Shown piece after piece: positions 31,555 through 42,697 of a stretch of DNA of 64,000 bases; positions within the stretch are counted from its first letter, which is position 1; each line of letters opens with the position of its first letter. The stretch is from Competibacter_A sp002352125 (lineage in GTDB: Bacteria; Pseudomonadota; Gammaproteobacteria; Competibacterales; Competibacteraceae). The stretch is from positions 3,819-67,818 of the forward strand of contig DAOROA010000024.1 in the NCBI GenBank assembly GCA_035441325.1, in the 5' to 3' direction. Both the position numbers and the translations under genes were made by a program. The notes beneath the pieces are model-generated. The model did no database searches and had not been told where the DNA came from. It saw nothing but the letters and a program-made list of their open reading frames with translations.

Positions 31555-32454
31555 ATGCAAGCACACGATTCGTCGGCGATTTCTTTGCGAACCGAGCTGT
31601 TGATTAGCTTCGAGGTGTTGCTTGAGCGTTTGGATGTATTTTGCGCGAGCATCCGTCGAAATCTGGAATTGCCAGCTTGGGTATCACGTACCGAATTTGA
31701 GCTAGCCGAAGGGCTTGACATGCGGACCAAGGCCATTCGGCTTTATCGCGCTCTTTGGTATGAAGAAAACCAGGATGGTCGAGAAACGCTGACTTGCCCC
31801 GGTGTCGTCGGCGCCGATCCGGACGCCTTGGCCGCCGCTCACGCTTGTAACCTTGCCAAAAATAGCTTCAAAACGGCTGTCTTGGCGCTGAAAGCGCTGG
31901 GTCGGATCGAAGCGAATGCGGCGATGGCCGACCTGCATCGACGCCAAGAGACCGTCGCGCTGGCAATGCGGCGCATGGGCGCTGCTCGCCTCAACCTCAA
32001 GCAAGCTTATCGGCACATTCCGCTGCTCGAACAGCGGCCGCTGAAGATCGGCTTCACCTGGTCCAAGCAAGGCAGGGTAATCCAGCGGACCAGTGTGGCC
32101 GCTGCCCGGCGCTTGTTGGAGCAGCGGGTCGAGACTCCGCAGATCCATTTGGAGTTGCAGCGGTTGGCGGAAATCCGCGGTGATGAAATGCTGGCGCGCA
32201 TCCGTAGCGTTTGTCCGCACCTGCGCGCCAATATCGTTTTTGCTGCGAGCGAGGGCGCAGTACAGCGTCGGCTCATGCAAGCTCCTCTGCCTATTCTCGT
32301 ACCGCTACGGCTTGGCGAAAACCTACCCGAGTTTGTGGCAGTGGCGCCGGAACCGCCGGTTAATTCCCGGTTGCGGCGGGCTGACGTTCGGATCGAAGAC
32401 GAACCCTTGTTGCCTTCGGTTCGCGTTCATCGTTACCGCGATCCTTATCGGTAG
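31555..32454 (+). CDS. tus: Tus-family DNA replication terminus site-binding protein
   Basis: Predicted replication fork-arrest protein of 299 residues (E. coli Tus has 309). I recognise it by colinear similarity to Tus: CPGVVGADPDALAAAHACN corresponds to LPGVLCYQVDNLSQAALVS; NLKQAYRHIPLLEQRPLKIG to [20 protein letters not shown], followed by a similar W-K-hydrophobic strand; AVQRRLMQAPLPILVPL to QVQHACPTPLIALI; and the PSVRVHRY end to PRLHLYV. The first 90 residues diverge. Tus binds asymmetric Ter DNA as a monomer and blocks the replicative helicase from one side. Two Ter-like sites flank this gene. The ribosome site is weak, which suits low expression. Confidence 0.82.
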   Translation: MQAHDSSAISLRTELLISFEVLLERLDVFCASIRRNLELPAWVSRTEFELAEGLDMRTKAIRLYRALWYEENQDGRETLTCPGVVGADPDALAAAHACNLAKNSFKTAVLALKALGRIEANAAMADLHRRQETVALAMRRMGAARLNLKQAYRHIPLLEQRPLKIGFTWSKQGRVIQRTSVAAARRLLEQRVETPQIHLELQRLAEIRGDEMLARIRSVCPHLRANIVFAASEGAVQRRLMQAPLPILVPLRLGENLPEFVAVAPEPPVNSRLRRADVRIEDEPLLPSVRVHRYRDPYR

Positions 32455-32462
32455 GTTTGAGT

Positions 32463-32481
32463 TCGATGATGACATAAAATC
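32463..32481 (+). repeat. Ter-like site 4, downstream of the Tus-family gene
   Basis: TCGATGATGACATAAAATC begins 8 bases after the stop of the Tus-family gene and has the same orientation as sites 3 and 5. It matches the shared GATGATGAYATAA core exactly. Confidence 0.62.
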
Positions 32482-32650
32482 CCTCTTGTTTTTTCTTGGC
32501 AGTCCCGTTCAAAGAAATGTCCTAAACTGGTGAGAATTCGCCGAGGCTTCCGCGCCAACTTTGCGTTTTCGGCGGTTCAATGCCTATTCCTTCGCGTTTT
32601 CGAATCGCACGCTTTCGTTCACCTAACAACTTTTCAGGAGCACCAACGTT

Positions 32651-34792
32651 ATGTCATCGCGCGCTCGTGTATGGCCGGGTAAACCATACCCTCTCGGTGC
32701 GACGTGGGACGGCAAAGGCGTCAATTTTGCGCTCTTCTCTGCCCATGCCGAAAAAGTCGAACTGTGCCTATTCGATTCCTCCGGCCAGCGCGAGATCGAA
32801 CGTCTGACGCTTCCCGAAAACACCGACCAGATCTGGCACGGTTACATACCCGGCCTCTGGCCGGGCACTTTATATGGCTACCGCGTTTCTGGACCCTACG
32901 AACCTCAGCTCGGCCACCGTTTCAACCATCATAAGCTGCTGCTCGATCCCTACGCCAAGCAGTTTTACGGAACGTTGCACCTGCGAGACGAACATTGCGG
33001 TTACCAAGTCGGCCACCACAATGCCGACTTGTCTTTCGATACCCGCGATAACGCTCGCGAAATGCTGAAATGCGTGGTGGTGGATACCAGCTTCAATTGG
33101 GAGGGAGACCGTCCGCCCGAAATTCCTTGGACGCGGACGCTGATCTACGAAACCCACCCTCGCGGTTTTACCGTCCGTCACGAAGGGATTCCCCATCATC
33201 TGCGTGGCACTTTCGCCGGTCTCGCCCACCCGGAAATCGTCAAATACCTTCGGTCGCTCGGCATCACCGCCGTGGAACTGATGCCGGTTCACGCTTTCGT
33301 GGATGATCGATTCCTCGTCGATCGCGGCCTGCGCAATTACTGGGGCTATAGCACCTTGTGCTTTTTTGCCCCGGAACCGCGCTATTTGAGCAGCGGCGAT
33401 CTGGCCGAATTCAAAACCATGATCAAGCGGTTGCACGATGCCGATATCGAGGTATTGCTGGACGTGGTCTACAACCACACCGCCGAAGGAGACCAAATGG
33501 GGCCAACCCTCAGTTTCCGGGGTATCGACAATGCTTCCTACTATCGGCTGCGGCACGACGACCGCCGCTACTACATCAACGACACCGGCTGCGGCAACAC
33601 GCTGAACCTCACGCATCCCCGGGTCTTGCAGATGGTGATGGACAGCCTGCGTTATTGGGTCGACGAAATGCACGTAGACGGCTTCCGCTTCGACCTGGCG
33701 GTAACGCTGGGCCGCGAGGAGCACGGCTATGACCGCGGGGGCGGTTTCTTCGACGCGATTCGCCAAGACCCTGCTCTCTCGGGGGTCAAGGTCATCGCCG
33801 AGCCCTGGGATATCGGTCCCGGTGGCTACCAGCTCGGCGGTTTTCCGGCTGGCACCGCCGAATGGAACGACCGCTTCCGCGACACCACTCGCCGGTTCTG
33901 GCGCGGAGACGACGGCATGTTGGCCAGGCTGGCTCCCAATTTGCTAGCTTCCAGCGACCTGTTCGAACACGATTGCCGGCGACCTTGGGCGAGCGTCAAC
34001 TACATCGCCAGCCACGACGGTTTCACTTTGGCCGATCTAGTCAGCTACAACGAGCGCCACAACGAAGCCAACAGCGAAAACAACCGCGACGGCCACCCTT
34101 CCAACTTCAGCAACAACCACGGTGTCGAAGGACCGACCAGCGACCCGGCCATCCAACAAATCCGCCAGCGCCAACGTCGCAACATGCTGGCCACCACCCT
34201 ACTGGCCCAAGGCACGCCCATGCTGTTGGCCGGCGACGAATTCGGCCGCAGCCAACGCGGCAACAACAACGCCTACTGTCAGGATAACGATGTCAATTGG
34301 TTGAACTGGCAAGATATTCCGCCAGAAGAACAAGAGTTCCTGGATTTCGTTCGCCGCCTGATCAACCTGCGCCGCGAACACCCTGTATTGCGTCGCCATC
34401 GCTTCCTGCACGGCAACCAAGTTTCGAAGACGACCGGATTGCGCGACATCGAATGGATCAGTCCCGGTGGAGGCGCCTTGAGCGACTACCACTGGCAGGA
34501 ACCCAAGGCTCGCTGCTTTGGCATACTGTTGGCCGGCGACGCCGGCGAGTACTTCACCGCCGACGGCTACCCCGAAATCGACGATACGCTTCTCCTCATC
34601 TTCAACGCTAGCCCCACCGCGCTACCATTTCGCATGCCCGCGGTTCGTGGTGCGAGCCACTGGCGCTGTTTGCTCGACACCTCGCGGCCTCAAATGGCGA
34701 CCGGCGAGCTACTGGCAAATATCGGCGACGACTTCCAGATGGAATCCTGGGCGACAACTGTTTTTGCTCTGGTGATGGAGGACTCCGATTGA
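32651..34792 (+). CDS. glgX: glycogen debranching enzyme
   Basis: Hydrolyses alpha-1,6 branches of phosphorylase-limited glycogen during degradation. In the 713 residues, an N-terminal CBM48 (about 8-120, PYPLGATWDGKGVNFALFSAHAEKVELCLF) precedes the GH13 isoamylase-type barrel with NYWGYSTLCFFAPEPRY, VYNHTAEG, FRFDLAVTLGR (nucleophile Asp), VIAEPWDIGPGGYQLG (Glu) and NYIASHDGFTL (Asp). AGGAG precedes the ATG. It is separated from the other glycogen genes by cysB and the Tus-family gene. Confidence 0.95.
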   Translation: MSSRARVWPGKPYPLGATWDGKGVNFALFSAHAEKVELCLFDSSGQREIERLTLPENTDQIWHGYIPGLWPGTLYGYRVSGPYEPQLGHRFNHHKLLLDPYAKQFYGTLHLRDEHCGYQVGHHNADLSFDTRDNAREMLKCVVVDTSFNWEGDRPPEIPWTRTLIYETHPRGFTVRHEGIPHHLRGTFAGLAHPEIVKYLRSLGITAVELMPVHAFVDDRFLVDRGLRNYWGYSTLCFFAPEPRYLSSGDLAEFKTMIKRLHDADIEVLLDVVYNHTAEGDQMGPTLSFRGIDNASYYRLRHDDRRYYINDTGCGNTLNLTHPRVLQMVMDSLRYWVDEMHVDGFRFDLAVTLGREEHGYDRGGGFFDAIRQDPALSGVKVIAEPWDIGPGGYQLGGFPAGTAEWNDRFRDTTRRFWRGDDGMLARLAPNLLASSDLFEHDCRRPWASVNYIASHDGFTLADLVSYNERHNEANSENNRDGHPSNFSNNHGVEGPTSDPAIQQIRQRQRRNMLATTLLAQGTPMLLAGDEFGRSQRGNNNAYCQDNDVNWLNWQDIPPEEQEFLDFVRRLINLRREHPVLRRHRFLHGNQVSKTTGLRDIEWISPGGGALSDYHWQEPKARCFGILLAGDAGEYFTADGYPEIDDTLLLIFNASPTALPFRMPAVRGASHWRCLLDTSRPQMATGELLANIGDDFQMESWATTVFALVMEDSD

Positions 34793-34816
34793 GCTGCGCA
34801 TTTCAGATCGTATAAT
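34789..34816 (+). promoter_or_regulatory. putative sigma-70 promoter for cysTWA
   Basis: TTGAGC (34789-34794) and a consensus TATAAT (34811-34816) are 16 bases apart, starting at the end of glgX. It would give a leader of about 195 bases before cysT. The AT-rich -10 region resembles CysB-controlled promoters in that a divergent upstream site would be needed for activation, but no CysB site can be assigned by eye. Confidence 0.5.
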
Positions 34817-34886
34817 TATATAAATATCATCAAATATTCTTTTTTCTTCTTTAGGATGGCGCTTATAGTCGCGACCTTCTGGTCTG

Positions 34887-34904
34887 GACCGGTCGCGACC
34901 GGTC
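34887..34904. promoter_or_regulatory. 18-bp perfect palindrome in the cysT leader
   Basis: GACCGGTCGCGACCGGTC is a perfect inverted repeat about 115 bases upstream of the cysT start, within the predicted leader. A further GCGACC at 34871 repeats half of it. It could be an operator, or a hairpin ending readthrough from glgX (TTTCCTTT follows). Confidence 0.4.
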
Positions 34905-35018
34905 GCTTTCCTTTGCCCTTGCTCGCGGAGCCTCAACCTTGCGCGTCGTAACCTTACCCCATCCCGAAATCGGGTCGTCAGCGCCACGCCCCTTTAGTCG
35001 TTGCGCGGGTCGCCTCGC

Positions 35019-35849
35019 ATGACGTTTCGGTTTCGTCAACCAAGCGTTCTGCCTGGATTTGGTCTAACGCTTGGCTTTGCGCTCGGCTATCTTGGCTTGA
35101 TCGTACTGATCCCGCTGGCAATGGCTTTCCTGCAAGCGTTTCGGTTGAGCTGGGACGAGTTTTGGCAGATCGTGCTGGCACCCCGGGTATTGGCTTCGTA
35201 TCGGCTGACTTTTGGCGCCTCGTTTCTGGCCGCTGCCCTGAACGCTGGTTTCGGTCTGGTCGTTGCCTGGGTTTTAGTCCGCTACAGCTTTCCCGGCAAA
35301 CGATTGATCGACGCCCTGGTGGACTTGCCGTTCGCCCTGCCAACCGCCGTGGCCGGCATCACCCTGACCACGCTTTACTCCAGCAACGGCTGGATCGGTC
35401 AGTATCTCAAACCGCTCGGCGTCAAGGTCGCCTTCACGCCGCTGGGAATCGTCGTCGCCCTGGTCTTTATCGGCCTACCGTTCGTGGTCCGCACCGTGCA
35501 GCCGGTGCTGGAAGATCTGGAGACGGAGGTCGAGGAAGCGGCCGCCAGCCTGGGGGCGGATCGTTGGCAAATATTCCAGCACGTCATTTTCCCGGCGATT
35601 CGTCCGGCGTTGTTGACTGGCTTTACGCTCGCCTTCGCCCGCGCTATCGGCGAGTACGGCTCGGTGATCTTCATCGCCGGCAACCTGCCGATGGTTTCGG
35701 AAATCACCCCTTTGCTGATTGTTGGCAAGCTGGAACAGTACGACTACAAAGGTGCGGCGGCGGTATCGGTGGTCATGCTGATGATCTCCTTCGTCCTGCT
35801 GCTGCTGATCAACCTGCTCCAGCGATGGAGCCGCATGCGGCGCGATTGA
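35019..35849 (+). CDS. cysT: sulfate/thiosulfate ABC transporter, permease CysT
   Basis: Inner-membrane permease for sulfate and thiosulfate, 276 residues from the ATG at 35019 (a TTG at 35001 is less likely). It has six hydrophobic segments. Family stretches include DLPFALPTAVAGITLTTLYSSNGW and the ATPase-contacting EAA loop EEAAASLGADRWQIFQHVIFPAIRPALLTG, then FARAIGEYGSVIFIAGN. It is the first gene of cysT-cysW-cysA, with 3 bases before cysW. No sulfate- or thiosulfate-binding protein gene adjoins the operon. Confidence 0.94.
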   Translation: MTFRFRQPSVLPGFGLTLGFALGYLGLIVLIPLAMAFLQAFRLSWDEFWQIVLAPRVLASYRLTFGASFLAAALNAGFGLVVAWVLVRYSFPGKRLIDALVDLPFALPTAVAGITLTTLYSSNGWIGQYLKPLGVKVAFTPLGIVVALVFIGLPFVVRTVQPVLEDLETEVEEAAASLGADRWQIFQHVIFPAIRPALLTGFTLAFARAIGEYGSVIFIAGNLPMVSEITPLLIVGKLEQYDYKGAAAVSVVMLMISFVLLLLINLLQRWSRMRRD

Positions 35850-35852
35850 GAC

Positions 35853-36725
35853 ATGAACGATTCGCGCCGTACTTTCTCGTCTAACACCGTTACCGAGCCC
35901 CCTCTCATCCGTAGCATACTGCTCGGGGTGGCGCTCGTTTTCTTGGTCTTGTTTCTGTTCGTGCCCTTGGCGGCGGTGTTTTACGAAGCCTTGCGCAAGG
36001 GCATCGGCGTTTACCTGGCTGCGATCACCGATCCCTACGCGCTATCCGCAATCCGCTTGACCCTGTTGAGCGTCGCCTGCGCCGTACCCCTGAATATGCT
36101 GTTCGGCATCGCCGCGGCCTGGGCTATCGCCAAGTTCGAGTTTCGAGGCAAGAGCGTCCTGATCACCTTGATCGATCTGCCTTTTGCGGTCTCGCCCGTC
36201 ATCGCTGGCCTCATCTACGTGCTGTTGTTCGGCGCGCAAGGTTGGCTGGGGCCGTGGCTGGCGGCGCACGATTTCAAAATCATCTTCGCCGTCCCCGGCA
36301 TCGTCCTCGCCACCGTGTTCGTCACCGTGCCGTTCGTCGCTCGCGAACTCATTCCGTTGATGCAGGCGCAAGGCATCGAGGAAGAGGAAGCGGCGCTGGT
36401 GCTCGGCGCCAGCGGCTGGCTGACTTTCTGGCGCATCACGCTCCCTAACATCAAATGGGGCCTGCTGTACGGCGTAGTGCTCTGCACGGCCCGCGCCATG
36501 GGCGAATTCGGCGCGGTGTCGGTGGTGTCCGGCCACGTTCGCGGCCTGACCAATACCCTGCCGCTGCACGTCGAAATCCTTTACAACGAATACCAGTTCG
36601 CCGCCGCTTTTGCCTGCGCGTCGCTGTTGACCCTGCTCGCGCTGGTGATACTCGCGATCAAGGCATTGATCGAGCGTCACACCCTCTTGCGGCGGCGAGC
36701 TTCGACGCCCGGAGAAGTCGCATGA
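35853..36725 (+). CDS. cysW: sulfate/thiosulfate ABC transporter, permease CysW
   Basis: Second permease of the sulfate importer, 290 residues. It has DLPFAVSPVIAGLIYVLLFGAQGW, the EAA loop EEEAALVLGASGWLTFWRITLPNIKWGLLYG, and the CysW-typical ARAMGEFGAVSVVSGHVRG followed by LPLHVEILYNEYQFAAAFA. The stop overlaps the cysA start in an ATGA. Confidence 0.94.
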   Translation: MNDSRRTFSSNTVTEPPLIRSILLGVALVFLVLFLFVPLAAVFYEALRKGIGVYLAAITDPYALSAIRLTLLSVACAVPLNMLFGIAAAWAIAKFEFRGKSVLITLIDLPFAVSPVIAGLIYVLLFGAQGWLGPWLAAHDFKIIFAVPGIVLATVFVTVPFVARELIPLMQAQGIEEEEAALVLGASGWLTFWRITLPNIKWGLLYGVVLCTARAMGEFGAVSVVSGHVRGLTNTLPLHVEILYNEYQFAAAFACASLLTLLALVILAIKALIERHTLLRRRASTPGEVA

Positions 36726-37837
36726 GCATCGACATTCGAGGACTGCACAAGCGTTTCGGTCGCTTCGTCGCACTCGACGACATCAATCTGGCTATCCCGC
36801 CCGGCCAACTGGTCGCCCTGCTCGGCCCGTCCGGTTGCGGCAAAACCACACTGTTGCGAATCATCGCTGGACTGGAAAGCGCCGACGACGGTTGCATCCT
36901 GTTCAGTGGCGAAGAAGCCAGCCGCCGCCCCGTGCGCGACCGTCAAGTCGGCTTCGTGTTTCAGCACTACGCCTTGTTTCAGCATATGACGGTTTTCGAA
37001 AATATCGCCTTCGGGTTGCGGGTACGTCCTCGTGCCCGCCGGCCGAGCGAAGGGCAAATTCGCGCCAAGGTGCAAGAACTGCTGAACCTGATACAACTGG
37101 AATGGCTGGCGGACCGTTATCCTTCGCAACTGTCCGGCGGCCAGCGCCAACGTATCGCCCTAGCCCGGGCGCTGGCGGTCGAACCGCAAGTGCTGCTGCT
37201 CGACGAACCCTTCGGCGCGCTCGATACCAAGGTGCGCAAGGAATTGCGTCGCTGGCTGCGCCGCTTGCACGACGAGCTGCATATCACCAGCGTATTCGTC
37301 ACCCACGACCAGGAAGAAGCGCTGGAGGTTTCGGATCGGATCGTGGTGATGAATCACGGCCGCATCGAGCAGATCGGTACGCCGGAGGAAGTGTACGACG
37401 CGCCGGCCACCCCGTTCGTCTACGAATTCCTTGGCCACATCAACCTGTTTCACGGTCGCGCTCATTCTGGCTGGGTTCGACTGGGCGGGCTTCGCTTGCA
37501 GGCCCCCGAATACCAGGATGCCGAACACGCGCCGGCTATGGCCTACGTCCGGCCACACGACATCGATCTGCTGCGCGAGCCGGAAGACGGCGACACCACG
37601 ATAGCGGCGACGATCAGCCGGATTTCGATTCTCGGTTCGTTGGTCCGGCTGGAATTGCTTCAAACGCCGGGCGGAGAAATTGCCGAAGTGGAGATGACGC
37701 GCGAGCGGTATGCCGCCGATCCGCTGCACGCTGGTGATCTGGTGTTCGTCAAACCCCGCCAGTTACGGGTCTTCCTGCAGGATGATCTGAAAACCGCCCC
37801 GCCCATGCATTGGAACGGCGATGGCGACGGCATCTGA
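36722..37837 (+). CDS. cysA: sulfate/thiosulfate ABC transporter, ATPase CysA
   Basis: ATPase that energises CysTW, 371 residues. Walker A is GPSGCGKTT, the signature LSGGQRQRIALARALA and Walker B VLLLDEPFGALD, followed by the H-loop VTHDQEEALE. A C-terminal TOBE-type regulatory domain (about 240-360) contains YVRPHDIDLLREPEDG. The start overlaps the cysW stop (ATGA). An open frame continuing upstream to 36455 is cysW read in another frame. Confidence 0.95.
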   Translation: MSIDIRGLHKRFGRFVALDDINLAIPPGQLVALLGPSGCGKTTLLRIIAGLESADDGCILFSGEEASRRPVRDRQVGFVFQHYALFQHMTVFENIAFGLRVRPRARRPSEGQIRAKVQELLNLIQLEWLADRYPSQLSGGQRQRIALARALAVEPQVLLLDEPFGALDTKVRKELRRWLRRLHDELHITSVFVTHDQEEALEVSDRIVVMNHGRIEQIGTPEEVYDAPATPFVYEFLGHINLFHGRAHSGWVRLGGLRLQAPEYQDAEHAPAMAYVRPHDIDLLREPEDGDTTIAATISRISILGSLVRLELLQTPGGEIAEVEMTRERYAADPLHAGDLVFVKPRQLRVFLQDDLKTAPPMHWNGDGDGI

Positions 37838-37850
37838 CGACCGGGCGTGA

Positions 37851-37877
37851 CCGGCTGCGACGATTCGGCGCAGCCGG
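37851..37877 (+). terminator. hairpin after cysA
   Basis: A perfect 9-bp stem (CCGGCTGCG / CGCAGCCGG) with a 9-base loop begins 13 bases after the cysA stop. There is no T tract, so it may be an mRNA 3' stabiliser or Rho-linked end rather than a classical terminator. Confidence 0.4.
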
Positions 37878-37922
37878 ATCGTGGTATGGTATCGCCGTCT
37901 CGGCTACCGTTGAAACTGCCGT

Positions 37923-38306
37923 ATGCACCTGCTCGACCAGATTGCCGAAACCCGAATTCAGGAAGCCATCGAACGCGGCGAGTTGCGCGATCTCCCCGGC
38001 GAAGGCAAACCGCTCCAATTGGACGATGACTCAGCCATCCCCGAGGAGTTGCGCGCCGCTTATCGGATTTTGAAAAATGCGGGCTTTCTGCCGCCGGAAT
38101 TACAGTTGCGCAAGGAGCTACACGAGGCGGAACAACTGTTGCAGCAGTTGCCGGAGAGCGAGCGCAGCCGCGCCCGGGCGCGGCTCGAATTGCTGCAGCT
38201 ACGGCTGGCAGCCAGCCGTCGGCAGCCGATTAACCTCCTGTTGGAAGATCGCTATCGGCAGCGGCTACTGGAGCGACTGGATCCGTCCACATCCTGCAAA
38301 TTTTGA
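37923..38306 (+). CDS. DUF1992 (DnaJC28-homology domain) protein
   Basis: A 127-residue, highly charged, helical soluble protein. The DUF1992 core is MHLLDQIAETRIQEAIERGELRDLPGEGKPL (shown here as the N-terminal signature with GELRDLPGEGKPL), then RAAYRILKNAGFLPPELQLRKEL. E. coli YhdN is in this family. The function is unknown; the eukaryotic relative is the conserved part of DNAJC28, but no J domain is present. It starts about 85 bases after cysA and may be read with it. Confidence 0.85.
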   Translation: MHLLDQIAETRIQEAIERGELRDLPGEGKPLQLDDDSAIPEELRAAYRILKNAGFLPPELQLRKELHEAEQLLQQLPESERSRARARLELLQLRLAASRRQPINLLLEDRYRQRLLERLDPSTSCKF

Positions 38307-38320
38307 ACTGCGCAAATTGC

Positions 38321-38339
38321 GAGATGATGATATAAGAAG
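38321..38339 (+). repeat. Ter-like site 5 (plus orientation)
   Basis: GAGATGATGATATAAGAAG lies in the 37-base convergent gap between the DUF1992 gene and the AIM24 gene. It keeps the GATGATGAYATAA core exactly, with a less similar right flank (GAAG instead of AATC), and points the same way as sites 3 and 4. Confidence 0.58.
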
Positions 38340-38343
38340 TAAA

Positions 38344-39351
38344 TCAACGCTTACCGCCAAACAACCCCCGCAGAATCGAATCGCCGCCCCCATTTTGTCC
38401 GCCCCTCCTGTGCGAGGTAGACGCCAGCATTCGTCCTGCCAAGCGCGAGAACGGCAACGATTGCAACCAGATATGGCCAGGACCGCGCAGCGTAACCAAG
38501 AATAATCCTTCCCCGCCGAACAAAGCCGACTTGATTCCGTCGACTGCTTCCACGTCAAACTCGACGCTGGCCTGCATCGCCACCAGACAGCCGGTATCCA
38601 CCTGCAGCATCTCGCCCGGTGCCAGTTGTCGCTCGATCAAGGTGCCGCCAGCATGAACGAACGCCATACCGTCGCCATCTAGCTTCTGCATGACGAAACC
38701 GTCGCCGCCGAATAGTCCGGTCAGAATGTTGCGCCGGAAATGAACGCCGATGCTGACGCCACGGGTGGCGCAAAGGAAGCTGTCTTTTTGGCAAATCAGC
38801 CGGCCACCGATCTTGGCCAGCGACACCGGCACAATGATGCCCGGATACGGCGCAGCGAAAGCGACGCGAGCTTTGCCGTGGTGTCCGCTATGGGTAAATG
38901 CGGTCACGAACAGACCCTCGCCGCTTAGCAAGCGCTTGCCGGCGCTCAGCAACTTGTCCAGGACGCCAGTATCGGGCGCACCGCGCGAACCGTCGCCGAA
39001 AATGGTTTCCAGCTTGATGGCCGGATCTTTGTACATCATCGCGCCCGCCTCGGCGACCGCACTTTCGCCGGGATTCAGTTCGATTTCGACGAACTGCATT
39101 TCGTGACCGTGCACGATGAAATCGACCTCGTCGGCCCGCGTGGACCGGGAAGCGGCAGACGGTGCGCGATCCGGAAGTGGCGCGGCGGGGGCTGGACGGC
39201 GCAATTCCGCCACGTCCATGATCGGCAACCAACCGGTGAATCCCTCCCGCCAAGCATGACCGTCGGGGTTGGCCGATGCTTTGTTCCGGGCCTGTTCGAG
39301 ATTCATCGGACCGGACTGTTGGCCGTCGTAGCTCAGATACCATTGCGTCAC
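38344..39351 (-). CDS. GYF_2-AIM24 (TIGR00266) domain protein
   Basis: 335 residues from a GTG start with a strong GAGGAG upstream. Residues 1-52 form a GYF_2 domain (QWYLSYDGQQSGP, HAWREGFTGWLPI). A linker follows, and then residues about 75-330 form an AIM24/TIGR00266 beta-helix-like domain with repeated Gly-rich turns (MMYKDPAIKLET, GEGLFVTAF, CQKDSFLCAT, GEGLFLVTL). AIM24 in yeast is mitochondrial and concerns respiratory membrane organisation; the bacterial role is unknown. GYF domains bind proline-rich peptides. It lies just downstream of a DUF2058 gene (16-base gap). Confidence 0.8.
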   Translation of the reverse strand: MTQWYLSYDGQQSGPMNLEQARNKASANPDGHAWREGFTGWLPIMDVAELRRPAPAAPLPDRAPSAASRSTRADEVDFIVHGHEMQFVEIELNPGESAVAEAGAMMYKDPAIKLETIFGDGSRGAPDTGVLDKLLSAGKRLLSGEGLFVTAFTHSGHHGKARVAFAAPYPGIIVPVSLAKIGGRLICQKDSFLCATRGVSIGVHFRRNILTGLFGGDGFVMQKLDGDGMAFVHAGGTLIERQLAPGEMLQVDTGCLVAMQASVEFDVEAVDGIKSALFGGEGLFLVTLRGPGHIWLQSLPFSRLAGRMLASTSHRRGGQNGGGDSILRGLFGGKR

Positions 39352-39367
39352 GTTGCCGCCCTCCTCT

Positions 39368-39904
39368 TTACCAGTCGCCCCATTCGTCCTCGGTCTCGTC
39401 GCCGTTGCTTTCCGGATACAGCAGCAGTACCCGCTCGGGCACAAACTCGGCCAGTTTCAGCGCAGTCTCGCGGGGAATCAGCGCAAAATCGAACTCGTTG
39501 CGGTCTCCTTGAACGATGGCCAACCGACCCAGCGCCAACGCTTTACGTTGGGCAACAGTCACTCGAATCGAGCGGACGAACCGGCCATCCTGAAAATTGT
39601 AGCGATGCTCGGCTTCCGGCTCGTTCAGGCGGTGACCATCGATCAATTGGCGCGCGCGCGCGGCCTCTTCCCGGCGCTGTTTTTCCGCCTCGCGCTTTTG
39701 GCTCAATTGCCGATCCTGCTCGCGCTTGCGGGCGGCTCCGGCTTCGGCCCGCCGCCGGGCTTCGGCCTGCCGCGCCGTTTCCTCCGCTGCCAACGTCTTG
39801 TTCTTCTTGCGCTGGTGCTGCTGGTTGCGCGCATCCGATTCCAGTTGCTTGATCTTGTCCGCCGACACCAGCCCGGCTTTCAACAATTCATCCCGCAGCG
39901 ACAT
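39368..39904 (-). CDS. DUF2058 (YaiL-like) protein
   Basis: A 178-residue cytoplasmic protein. The N-terminal half (SLRDELLKAGLVSADKIKQL, then a long K/R/E/Q-rich helix) and the C-terminal globular part (YNFQDGRFVRSIRVTVAQRKALALGRLAIVQGD, LIPRETALKLAEF) are the DUF2058/YaiL pattern found across gammaproteobacteria. It has been described as nucleoprotein- or nucleic-acid-associated, without a firm role. It is 28 bases downstream of serA on the same strand. Confidence 0.85.
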   Translation of the reverse strand: MSLRDELLKAGLVSADKIKQLESDARNQQHQRKKNKTLAAEETARQAEARRRAEAGAARKREQDRQLSQKREAEKQRREEAARARQLIDGHRLNEPEAEHRYNFQDGRFVRSIRVTVAQRKALALGRLAIVQGDRNEFDFALIPRETALKLAEFVPERVLLLYPESNGDETEDEWGDW

Positions 39905-39931
39905 GCTCGATCACCTCGTGTTCTGGCACTT

Positions 39932-41170
<1,239 letters not shown>

Positions 41171-41268
41171 GGGTATGCCCGCTTCGCCGGTGATAGAATA
41201 AAGTTCGATATTATCTCTCCGGTCGGGGCTGGCAACCATCCCCTTCCCTCTCGAAGCGACCTTTGCCG

Positions 41269-42675
<1,407 letters not shown>

Positions 42676-42697
42676 TTCACCAAGGATTTCAAATTCC

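Noticed and set aside
34805..34835. A sixth Ter-like site in the AT-rich stretch after glgX (TGATGATATTTATATAA on the minus strand)
   Set aside because: It lacks the GATGATGAYATAA core; the similarity is limited to TGATGATAT plus general AT-richness.
36455..36721. N-terminal extension of cysA
   Set aside because: It is the cysW coding sequence in another frame; the ATGA overlap at 36722 gives the standard CysA start.
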